This document shows, piece by piece, positions 7,113 through 12,949 of a DNA stretch of 12,949 nucleotides. Both the position numbers and the translations under genes were made by a program. This stretch comes from an uncultured Syntrophobacteraceae bacterium (GTDB taxonomy: Bacteria; Desulfobacterota; Syntrophobacteria; Syntrophobacterales; Syntrophobacteraceae), in contig CALBZH010000257.1 in assembly GCA_937889795.1 (NCBI GenBank), positions 1 through 12,949 on the forward strand. The letters are read 5' to 3'. Numbering within the stretch: the first letter of the stretch is position 1; every line of letters starts with the position of its first letter. The notes under the pieces are model-generated. The model searched no databases and was not told where the DNA came from. It saw only the letters and a program-made list of their open reading frames with translations.

Positions 7113-8081
7113 TCATGGGGCTTCCGGGCGTTTTGTCGTGTGCGTTGCCGGGCTGGCAGCAAGCGCTTTTCCCTGGTAGAGGTTGTGATCTCTCATGTAT
7201 TGGAGGACGGCATTGAGGTTGCGCTGTTTTTCCAGAGCCCACTGGGGGGCGACCAGCTCATCCGGGTGGGGGTCGCCGGTGAGGCGCTGGATGATCACGG
7301 ACGGGGGAAGGAGGGAGAGGAATTCCGAAACGGTTTCGACATACTCCTCCCGTGTCAGGCAGGTGTAAGATCCCGAACGAAGCAAACCTTCCAGCAGGGT
7401 TCCTCGGACGACGTACAACAGGTGGATCTTGACCGCCTGGATGTCCATCCGCGACAGGAATCGGGCCGTGCCGAGCATGTCCTCGCGTGACTCCCCCGGC
7501 AGTCCAAGCATCACGTGCACGCACACCGGGAGCCCTCGCTTCCGGGCTCTGGCAAGCGCGTTTCGGAACGTCTCGACGGTGTGACCGCGACGGATGCGCT
7601 CGAGTGTCGCGTCGCAGGCCGACTGGAGCCCATATTCCAGCCAGATGAGCCGTCTGGTTGAAAGCTCCTGGAGGAGATCCAGAGTGGCATCCGGAGTGCA
7701 GTCGGGGCGCGTGCCGATGCTCAATCCAACCACGTCCGGGTCGGAAAGCGCCTCTTCGTAGAGGGAGCGCAGCAGCGGCAGGGGACCGTAGGTGTTGGTG
7801 AAGGACTGAAAGTAGGCCAAGAAGGCCTTTGCCTTATAGCGGCGGGAAAGATACGATTTGGCTTCCCGGATCTGCCGAAGGATGGAGATGCGCTGTTCGG
7901 CCGCGCCGGTTCCCGAGCCGCGGGCGTTGCAGTAGATGCACCCACCGATGCCGAGAGTGCCGTCCCGGTTGGGGCAGGTGAGGCCCGCATCGAGGGAAAT
8001 CTTTTGAACGCGGCACCCGAACACCTCCCGCAGGTAGGTATTGAAGTCACGATACGGTTTGGGGCTTCGTTGTGGAGCCAT
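7113..8081 (-). CDS. Radical SAM protein, TIGR01212/YhcC family
   Basis: The protein has 322 residues from the ATG at 8081. The motif CPNRDGTLGIGGCIYC (Cys36, Cys48, Cys51; C-x11-C-x2-C) is the characteristic iron-sulfur site of the TIGR01212 radical SAM family, to which E. coli YhcC belongs, and is preceded by the family signature KISLDAGLT. Further family features are AYFQSFTNTYGP, GLSIGTRPDC, WLEYGLQSACDATLERIRRGHT, HVMLGLPGE and, near the end, LTGDPHPDELVAP. Such enzymes cleave S-adenosylmethionine to a radical; the family's substrate is not established as far as I know. The frame extends upstream to an ATG at 8210, but that would overlap the mnmG start and adds residues the family lacks, so the ATG at 8081 with AGG nine bases upstream is preferred. 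It is divergent from mnmG and converges on the outer-membrane protein gene. No terminator of its own was found. Confidence 0.92.
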   Translation of the reverse strand: MAPQRSPKPYRDFNTYLREVFGCRVQKISLDAGLTCPNRDGTLGIGGCIYCNARGSGTGAAEQRISILRQIREAKSYLSRRYKAKAFLAYFQSFTNTYGPLPLLRSLYEEALSDPDVVGLSIGTRPDCTPDATLDLLQELSTRRLIWLEYGLQSACDATLERIRRGHTVETFRNALARARKRGLPVCVHVMLGLPGESREDMLGTARFLSRMDIQAVKIHLLYVVRGTLLEGLLRSGSYTCLTREEYVETVSEFLSLLPPSVIIQRLTGDPHPDELVAPQWALEKQRNLNAVLQYMRDHNLYQGKALAASPATHTTKRPEAP

Positions 8082-8208
8082 GATCGTCGCCTGGGTCGGG
8101 ACACGCCGGATGGGCTGGACAAGATGCCCGTGGAAGCTCGCCGTGGAAGGTAACAGAATCCTGGGCGGACTTCCAGTCTTCTCATTTGCACGATAGTAGG
8201 GTCGATTC

Positions 8209-10104
8209 ATGAGTGTACGCGGTTACGAGGTGGTCGTGGTCGGGGCCGGCCATGCCGGATGTGAAGCGGCTTTGGCGGCGGCCCGCATGGGCTGCAAGAC
8301 CCTCCTCCTTTCCATCTACCTCGACACGGTGGCCCACATGCCGTGCTCGCCCTCGATTGGCGGCATCGGCAAGGGGCATCTCGTCAAGGAGATCGATGCC
8401 CTGGGAGGGGAAATGGGCAGGATCTCCGACAAGACCGCCCTTCAATACCGGGTGCTCAACACGAAGAAAGGGCCCGCCGTTCGGGGGACCAGAACCCAAA
8501 ACGACAAAGTGCGCTACCGGACCCTCATGAAGCATGCTCTCGAGCGGCAGGACAACCTGGATCTGAAACAATCGCTGGTGGAATCGCTTGTCGTCGAGGA
8601 CGGCCGTGTGACGGGCATTGTCGATCAACTGGGCGCTTGCTATGGAGCTTCCACCGTTGTGCTGGCCACCGGGACGTTCCTCCACGGCTTGATCCATATC
8701 GGAAAGACCCGGATCGCCGCGGGCAGGGCCGGGGAATTCCCCTCGAACCACCTGGCCGATCAACTTCTGGCGCTTGGCTTCACCCTCGGGAGGATGAAGA
8801 CCGGCACTCCGGCCCGCATTGCTCGGCGCAGCATCGACTTTTCCCGGTTCGTCCGGCAGGAGGGAGACCCGGCTCCGCGCCCCTTCTCCCTGCACTCAAC
8901 GGACGTGGACTGCGCGCAAATGCCTTGCTTCCTGGGCCGCACGCATGCGCGGACCCACGAGATCGTTCGCAGTCACATCCACCTGTCACCCCTTTACAAC
9001 GGGACCATCCGAGGAGTATCCGCCCGTTATTGTCCTTCCCTCGAAGACAAGGTGATGAAATTTCCCCACAAGGAATTCCACCAGATCATCCTGCAGCCGG
9101 AAGGGATCGAAACCGAGGAGGTTTACGCGAGCGGAACGGGCAACTCACTTCCCTACGAGGTCCAGCTTGCCCTGATTCACACCATCCCGGGGCTGGAGGG
9201 GGCTGAGGTGATGCGCCCGGCCTATGCCATCGAGTACGACTTCATTCAGCCGACCCAGCTGCTGCCGACGCTCGAGACCAAAACCGTCAGGGGGCTCTTT
9301 CTCGCAGGCCAGATCAACGGGACGTCCGGCTACGAAGAGGCGGCGGCTCAAGGACTCTGGGCGGGCGTGAACGCGGCCCTGCAGGTCCAGAAGCGGCCCC
9401 CATTCGTGTTGGATCGCTCTGAAGCCTACATGGGAGTCTTGATCGACGACCTGGTGACTCGGGGGACTGGCGAGCCTTATCGAATGCTCACGTCCCGGGC
9501 CGAGTATCGGTTGCTGCTACGGGAAGACAACGCCGATCTGCGGCTGCTGGAGAAAGGGTGCGATCTCGGGCTGCAGCCGGAAAACGCCCGACGGGAGCTG
9601 AGGGAGCGACGCGAGGCCATTGAAGGAGAGCTCGGACGGCTGAAACGAACGGTTGCACGGCCGTCCGCCCGGCTGAGCGCCTTCCTTGCCGAGCGGGGCT
9701 CTCCGCCGACCGATGAGCCGGTTTCTCTCCACAAGCTGCTCAAGCGCCCGGAGCTCACCTATCGGGACATCGAGCTCATCGAAGAGGCCCACTCGGAGCT
9801 TTCGGAGCGCAACAAGGAGCAGGTGGAGATCGAGCTCAAATACGAGGGGTACCTGCGGAGGCAGGAAACAGAGGTTAAAAAATTTAAGCATCTCGAGGAG
9901 ATGCTTATCCCAGAGGGGTTTCCGATCAACACGGTACCGGGGCTCTCCAACGAGATCAGGCAGAAGCTGGCGGACATCCAGCCCAGGTCCTTGGGGCAAG
10001 CCTCCCGCATCGCCGGGATCACCCCGGCTGCGATTTCCATCCTCCTCGTCTACTTGAGGCGGTTCCGCGAAGCATCCGACAAACGAAGTGAAAAAGTCAC
10101 CTGA
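8209..10104 (+). CDS. mnmG: MnmG (GidA), tRNA uridine-5-carboxymethylaminomethyl modification enzyme
   Basis: This is the FAD-dependent subunit that, with the GTPase MnmE, installs the cmnm5 group on the wobble uridine of several tRNAs. At 631 residues it is close to the E. coli length of 629. The N-terminus has the dinucleotide-binding motif [12 protein letters not shown] (10-21). The GidA signatures follow: [23 protein letters not shown] with catalytic Cys46, and [14 protein letters not shown] with the second conserved Cys275. FAD-binding [31 protein letters not shown] and [19 protein letters not shown] are present. The C-terminal helical domain ([46 protein letters not shown] end) binds MnmE and tRNA. 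The start is supported by AGGG seven bases upstream. One local oddity is [10 protein letters not shown], where most relatives have a YxNGxSTSLP-like segment. MnmE is not in the window. Confidence 0.97.
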   Translation: MSVRGYEVVVVGAGHAGCEAALAAARMGCKTLLLSIYLDTVAHMPCSPSIGGIGKGHLVKEIDALGGEMGRISDKTALQYRVLNTKKGPAVRGTRTQNDKVRYRTLMKHALERQDNLDLKQSLVESLVVEDGRVTGIVDQLGACYGASTVVLATGTFLHGLIHIGKTRIAAGRAGEFPSNHLADQLLALGFTLGRMKTGTPARIARRSIDFSRFVRQEGDPAPRPFSLHSTDVDCAQMPCFLGRTHARTHEIVRSHIHLSPLYNGTIRGVSARYCPSLEDKVMKFPHKEFHQIILQPEGIETEEVYASGTGNSLPYEVQLALIHTIPGLEGAEVMRPAYAIEYDFIQPTQLLPTLETKTVRGLFLAGQINGTSGYEEAAAQGLWAGVNAALQVQKRPPFVLDRSEAYMGVLIDDLVTRGTGEPYRMLTSRAEYRLLLREDNADLRLLEKGCDLGLQPENARRELRERREAIEGELGRLKRTVARPSARLSAFLAERGSPPTDEPVSLHKLLKRPELTYRDIELIEEAHSELSERNKEQVEIELKYEGYLRRQETEVKKFKHLEEMLIPEGFPINTVPGLSNEIRQKLADIQPRSLGQASRIAGITPAAISILLVYLRRFREASDKRSEKVT

Positions 10105-10137
10105 CAGTTGGATCGTCATGCTAATGGATGTTCATAC

Positions 10138-10165
10138 TTGCCTATGCATAAAATATTTATATAAT
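10138..10165 (+). promoter_or_regulatory. Promoter of the Fur/PerR-family gene with overlapping palindrome
   Basis: TTGCCT (10138-10143), a 16-base spacer and a perfect TATAAT (10160-10165) lie in an A+T-rich island after mnmG. The spacer holds the inverted repeat ATAAA-ATA-TTTAT (10148-10160), which runs up to the -10 box. Fur and PerR boxes are A+T-rich inverted repeats of this style, so this may be an autoregulatory operator; the operator part is inference. Confidence 0.65.
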
Positions 10166-10237
10166 GGCCAACATGGTGTGAAGTCGCAACCGATTCTTTT
10201 CTTTGAGCGGCTTGCAAGCGGAATCCATGTGGATAAA

Positions 10238-10246
10238 GGGGGGGGG
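10238..10246 (+). repeat. Nine-G homopolymer at the ribosome-binding site of the Fur/PerR gene
   Basis: Nine consecutive G at 10238-10246 end six bases before the ATG at 10253 and are the only Shine-Dalgarno-like bases there. Runs of this length can slip during replication, so the spacing and strength of the site may vary between cells. Confidence 0.7.
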
Positions 10247-10252
10247 CTGTCC

Positions 10253-10678
10253 ATGCAGGAAGGCAATGACAGGGATTGTATCGCCGTTTTGAGGGACCAC
10301 GGTTTGCAAGTGACATATCAGCGCCTTGCGATTTATCAGGCCTTGCTGGACTCGAAAGACCATCCGAGCGCCGAGGATATCTACCAGCAGGTGCGCAGGC
10401 GATTCCCGATGATTTCTCTGGGAACGGTTTACAAGACTCTGGAGCGGTTCCACGAGGTGAAGCTCATCCAGCGGGTCGGTCCCCTGATGGACGTGGCGCG
10501 TTACGAAGCCAAGACAACCGCGCATCACCACTTTATTTGCCTCGAATGCCAGACCATCGTGGACTTGGACGATCCCACATTGGAAGAGAAGATCCAGGTG
10601 CCCATGGATAACGGATTCCAGGTCCTTCAGCGACAAGTCGTGGTCCAGGGGCTTTGCCCCCATTGTCGAAAGGACTGA
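10253..10678 (+). CDS. perR: Fur-family transcriptional regulator, PerR-like
   Basis: A DNA-binding metalloregulator of 141 residues, the usual PerR/Fur length. The N-terminal winged helix includes GLQVTYQRLAIYQALLDSKDHPSAEDIYQQV and the recognition helix region FPMISLGTVYKTLERF. The dimerisation domain holds a structural zinc site of two CxxC pairs (Cys96/Cys99 and Cys135/Cys138). The regulatory metal ligands line up with Bacillus subtilis PerR numbering: His37, His91, His93 and Asp104, with Glu at 85 in place of Asp. Asp104 is the residue that distinguishes peroxide-sensing PerR from iron-sensing Fur, which usually has Glu, so a role in repressing peroxide-defence genes is likely but not proven. 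The frame is open back to 10088 in mnmG, but that extension has no family resemblance; the ATG at 10253 gives a normal Fur N-terminus. It has its own promoter, a possible self-operator and a terminator. Confidence 0.9.
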   Translation: MQEGNDRDCIAVLRDHGLQVTYQRLAIYQALLDSKDHPSAEDIYQQVRRRFPMISLGTVYKTLERFHEVKLIQRVGPLMDVARYEAKTTAHHHFICLECQTIVDLDDPTLEEKIQVPMDNGFQVLQRQVVVQGLCPHCRKD

Positions 10679-10699
10679 GCCGTAGCCCTGCCCGTTCGT

Positions 10700-10736
10700 G
10701 GCCTCTCGCTTCGGTCGAGGGAGAGGCCCTCTTTTT
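10700..10736 (+). terminator. Rho-independent terminator after the Fur/PerR gene
   Basis: GGCCTCTC (10700-10707) pairs perfectly with GAGAGGCC (10721-10728) around a 13-base loop, followed by CTCTTTTT. It lies 22 bases after the stop codon. Confidence 0.85.
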
Positions 10737-11000
10737 CATCCACCATTCTGGCATGCCACCCGTTGTTCCCGTGACCCGTTTGCCGCGCTCCGCATTCCCA
10801 ATTGGCTTTCCGCGTGTTTGGCTTATGGTAACCTGTTGGATCGAATTGTTTTTTTCTGGCTTTCGTTCGCTGCGTTTGTGCTTGAATGTCGATTGGCGGA
10901 TGTGCTAAGGGGTTCTTTTGGCGGGATGCACAAGAGTTCCATGATTTCAAATGGCCAGCTTGGAATCACGGGACGAGGCTCTCAGAAGCTCACATTAGGA
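10737..11000. other. Gene-free leader region upstream of etfB
   Basis: No supported gene. A candidate promoter lies at 10802-10829. A seven-base stem TGATTTC (10942-10948) with GGAATCA (10962-10968), including one G-U pair, encloses a loop with the palindrome TGGCCA. The A+T-rich tract around 10845-10860 (a run of seven T) follows the promoter. The predicted etf leader is long, close to 180 bases, but I recognise no known riboswitch in it. Confidence 0.5.
10802..10829 (+). promoter_or_regulatory. Candidate promoter for etfBA
   Basis: TTGGCT (10802-10807), a 16-base spacer and TATGGT (10824-10829). Both boxes match the sigma70 consensus at four of six positions. It is the best candidate in the gap between the Fur/PerR terminator and etfB. 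Confidence 0.4.
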
Positions 11001-11013
11001 AGGAGGAAATGCC

Positions 11014-11808
11014 GTGAATGTTGTTGTGCTACTCAAACAGACCCCGGATACAGAATCGGTCATTCGAATCGCAGGCGATGGCAAGTCGATCGCAACCGAT
11101 GACCTGAAGTGGATCATCAATCCCTATGACGAATTCGCAGTGGAAGCGGCTCTTCGATTGAAGGAAAAGCACGGCGGAACAGTAACAATTGTGAGCTGGG
11201 GGCCCCAGCGTGTGGTGGAATCGGTGCGCACGGCACTGGCCATGGGTGCGGACACCGGTGTCCTGATCGACGATCCCGCCTTGGAAGGCGCGGACAGCCT
11301 CTCCATTGCCAAAGCTCTGGCCGCGGCGGTGAAGGAGCTGAGCGCCGATGTCGTCGTGTGCGGCTCCCGCGCCGTCGACTATGACCTGGGCCAACGAGGC
11401 GCCATGGTGGCGGAATTCCTCGGCTGGCCTCACCTGGCCTTGGCCGTGAGCATGGAATCCGACGGCAGCCACGTCGTGATCGAAAGGCCTATCGAAGGCG
11501 GGAAAGTGACGCTCGAAGCGGATCTGCCCGCACTGGTCACCATGGGCGGCTCGCATGCCGTCTGGAATCCTCGTTACGCCTCACTCCCCGGTATCATGAA
11601 GGCCAAGAAGAAGCCTCTGGCGACCAAGAAGCTCGCCGACCTGGGCCTCGACCCGGCCGAATGCTCGGCCCAGGCTGCCAAGATGCAAGTTACTTCCTTT
11701 GAAATGCCGCCCCAGCGCGCCGCGGGCCGCATCATCGAGGGAGAGGATACGGCTGCCAAGGCGAGGGAGCTCGTTCGTGCGCTTCACGAAGAAGCCAAGG
11801 TCATGTAA
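11014..11808 (+). CDS. etfB: Electron transfer flavoprotein subunit beta
   Basis: The beta subunit of ETF, a cytoplasmic heterodimer that carries electrons between acyl-CoA or other dehydrogenases and the quinone pool or other acceptors. It has 264 residues. It opens with MNVVVLLKQTPDT, then WIINPYDEFAVEAALRLKEK, VTIVSWGP, RTALAMGADTGVLI, DSLSIAKALAAAV, VVVCGSRAVDYDLGQRGAMVAEFLGWP, and a C-terminal arm that wraps the partner (EMPPQRAAGRIIEGE). These are the standard EtfB/FixA landmarks. The start is GTG at 11014, placed seven bases after AGGAGG (11001-11006); the nearby ATG at 11018 is out of frame. etfA begins 23 bases downstream, in the usual beta-then-alpha order. The KQTPDT start resembles the KQVPDT of clostridial-type ETFs, including bifurcating ones, but the sequence alone does not settle which class it belongs to. 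Confidence 0.95.
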   Translation: MNVVVLLKQTPDTESVIRIAGDGKSIATDDLKWIINPYDEFAVEAALRLKEKHGGTVTIVSWGPQRVVESVRTALAMGADTGVLIDDPALEGADSLSIAKALAAAVKELSADVVVCGSRAVDYDLGQRGAMVAEFLGWPHLALAVSMESDGSHVVIERPIEGGKVTLEADLPALVTMGGSHAVWNPRYASLPGIMKAKKKPLATKKLADLGLDPAECSAQAAKMQVTSFEMPPQRAAGRIIEGEDTAAKARELVRALHEEAKVM

Positions 11809-11831
11809 GTGCGGGGATAAGGAGAACGAAG

Positions 11832-12821
11832 ATGGCAAAATGCGTGTTGATTGTAGCCGAATTTCGTGGCGGGAATTTCCGCCGCGTGTCTTCTGAAGGG
11901 GCGAGCGAAGGGAAGCGGATCGCGGATGCACTGGGAGCGACGCTCTGCGCTGTCGCGGTGGGCTCCGGTGTGGCCGATAAGGCCGCCGAGCTGGGCCGCT
12001 ACGGGGTCAAGACGGTGTACGTTGCCGATGATCCGGCGCTCGAGTCTTACCTGGCCGAAGCCTATGTGCCCTTCGCCGCGGATGCGGTGACGCAGTGCGA
12101 TCCCGCCGCAGTCATTCTCCCGGCTTCGGTGGACGGCAAAGACCTCGGCGCCCGGTTGTCGGCCGCTCTGGGGGCTGCGCTGGCCCAGGACTGCACCCAG
12201 ATCACCTGTGACGGGGGCAAGATCAAAGCCAAACGCCCGGTCTTCGCTGGCAAGTGCTTCGCTTGGTGTGAATGGGCCGAAGGGGCGCTCCCGGTTATTT
12301 CCTGCCGACCAAACGTGATGGATTGCCTCCTTCCGAGCGAGGGGGATCAGGCCGAGGTGGTCAAGCTGAGCTTGCCGGTGCCTGCGCTGCGCTCCCGTGT
12401 GAAGGGAATCGATCTGGATACGTCCGGCAAGGTCGAGCTCACCGAGGCGGAAATCATCGTTTCCGGCGGTCGCGGCATGAAGGGTCCCGAAAATTATGCC
12501 ATGCTGGAAGAGCTTGCCAAGATTCTCGGTGCGGCGGTGGGTGCTTCGCGCGCGGCCGTCGATTCCGGGTGGCGTCCCCATTCGGACCAGGTTGGCCAGA
12601 CGGGCAAGGTGGTCAACCCGAACCTGTACATCGCGGCCGGGATTTCAGGGGCCATCCAGCACCTGGCCGGCATGGGATCCTCGAAGTTCATCGTGGCCAT
12701 CAACAAGGACGGAGAGGCCCCCATCTTCAGCAAGGCGGATTTCGGCGTGGTGGAGGACCTGTTCAATTTCATCCCCGCTTTCACGGAAGAAGTGCGCAAG
12801 CTGAAAGCCACATGCTCTTAA
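11832..12821 (+). CDS. etfA: Electron transfer flavoprotein subunit alpha
   Basis: The FAD-binding alpha subunit of ETF, 329 residues. The N-terminal domain ([32 protein letters not shown], then [32 protein letters not shown]) pairs with EtfB. The C-terminal FAD domain carries the strongest signatures: [79 protein letters not shown]. There is no N-terminal ferredoxin-like 4Fe-4S insertion of the kind some EtfA proteins have. The ATG has AGGAG seven bases upstream. It is co-transcribed with etfB; a partner dehydrogenase or quinone oxidoreductase may lie beyond the window. Confidence 0.96.
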   Translation: MAKCVLIVAEFRGGNFRRVSSEGASEGKRIADALGATLCAVAVGSGVADKAAELGRYGVKTVYVADDPALESYLAEAYVPFAADAVTQCDPAAVILPASVDGKDLGARLSAALGAALAQDCTQITCDGGKIKAKRPVFAGKCFAWCEWAEGALPVISCRPNVMDCLLPSEGDQAEVVKLSLPVPALRSRVKGIDLDTSGKVELTEAEIIVSGGRGMKGPENYAMLEELAKILGAAVGASRAAVDSGWRPHSDQVGQTGKVVNPNLYIAAGISGAIQHLAGMGSSKFIVAINKDGEAPIFSKADFGVVEDLFNFIPAFTEEVRKLKATCS

Positions 12822-12851
12822 AGGCCAGCAAAGCGTGACAGAAGGTTTGCA

Positions 12852-12900
12852 CCCGGGCGGCGAGCGATCGCCGTCCGGGAATCGTGGGGGAGCACCCCAC
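12852..12900 (+). other. Tandem hairpins downstream of etfA, possible weak terminator
   Basis: CCCGGGCGGCGA (12852-12863) pairs with TCGCCGTCCGGG (12868-12879), with one G-U pair, closing a GCGA loop of the stable GNRA class. Five bases later GTGGGG (12884-12889) pairs with CCCCAC (12895-12900). Only a short T-run (CTTTTCC, near 12909-12915) follows, so termination is possible but not textbook. Bases 12901-12949 hold no gene I can support. Confidence 0.55.
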
Positions 12901-12949
12901 ACCCCGAGCTTTTCCTCCTGGACCCGATCAACCCCTACACGATTCTCGG

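Noticed and set aside
8343..9206. A 287-codon plus-strand frame inside mnmG in another phase.
   Set aside because: It is a shifted-frame shadow of the unambiguous MnmG frame, with low-complexity Arg/Pro/Gly composition.
12840..12949. A frame at the right edge reading ELFLLDPINPYTILG, possibly the start of the next gene.
   Set aside because: No start codon or ribosome-binding site precedes it in frame and too little sequence remains to judge.

Overview
The window looks like ordinary chromosomal sequence from a GC-rich, Gram-negative anaerobe. It carries an outer-membrane beta-barrel with a Sec signal peptide, an electron-transfer flavoprotein pair, a PerR-type Fur protein and a UGA-decoded selenocysteine peroxiredoxin. 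This mix suggests a Desulfobacterota/Syntrophobacter-like ('deltaproteobacterial') bacterium. That placement is inferred from gene style, not from a database search.

Layout, left to right. (1) 1-722, + strand: the C-terminal end of an NAD(P)-binding atypical SDR protein, then a Bcp-type peroxiredoxin whose catalytic residue is an in-frame UGA (384-386) followed at once by a near-perfect SECIS-like hairpin (389-421). (2) 724-3876, - strand: a P-type cation ATPase followed three bases later by a small SRPBCC-fold protein, a two-gene operon converging on the peroxiredoxin. (3) 3877-4047: a divergent control region with a candidate promoter for the next gene. (4) 4048-5847, +: a membrane-bound FtsH AAA+ zinc protease. 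(5) 5848-6379: a gene-free, partly A+T-rich stretch holding an 18-bp perfect inverted repeat with nested hairpins and a good sigma70-like promoter. (6) 6380-7024, +: a secreted outer-membrane beta-barrel protein with its own rho-independent terminator. (7) 7113-8081, -: a radical SAM protein of the TIGR01212/YhcC family. (8) 8209-10104, +: MnmG, a tRNA wobble-uridine modification enzyme. (9) 10253-10678, +: a PerR-like Fur regulator with its own promoter, a palindrome over the -10 box, a run of nine G as its Shine-Dalgarno region, and a terminator. (10) 11014-12821, +: etfB-etfA. Two hairpins follow, and the window ends before the next gene can be identified.

The genes fit a redox and stress theme: a peroxide-reducing selenoprotein, a likely peroxide-sensing repressor, a membrane quality-control protease, an ion pump and flavin-based electron transfer. 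The main discovery-type observation is the selenoprotein, which simple gene calling would break into a short fragment and a late-starting remnant. The rest is mainly conserved housekeeping with a few unusual regulatory structures. I found no CRISPR array, tRNA, rRNA, transposase or phage gene.
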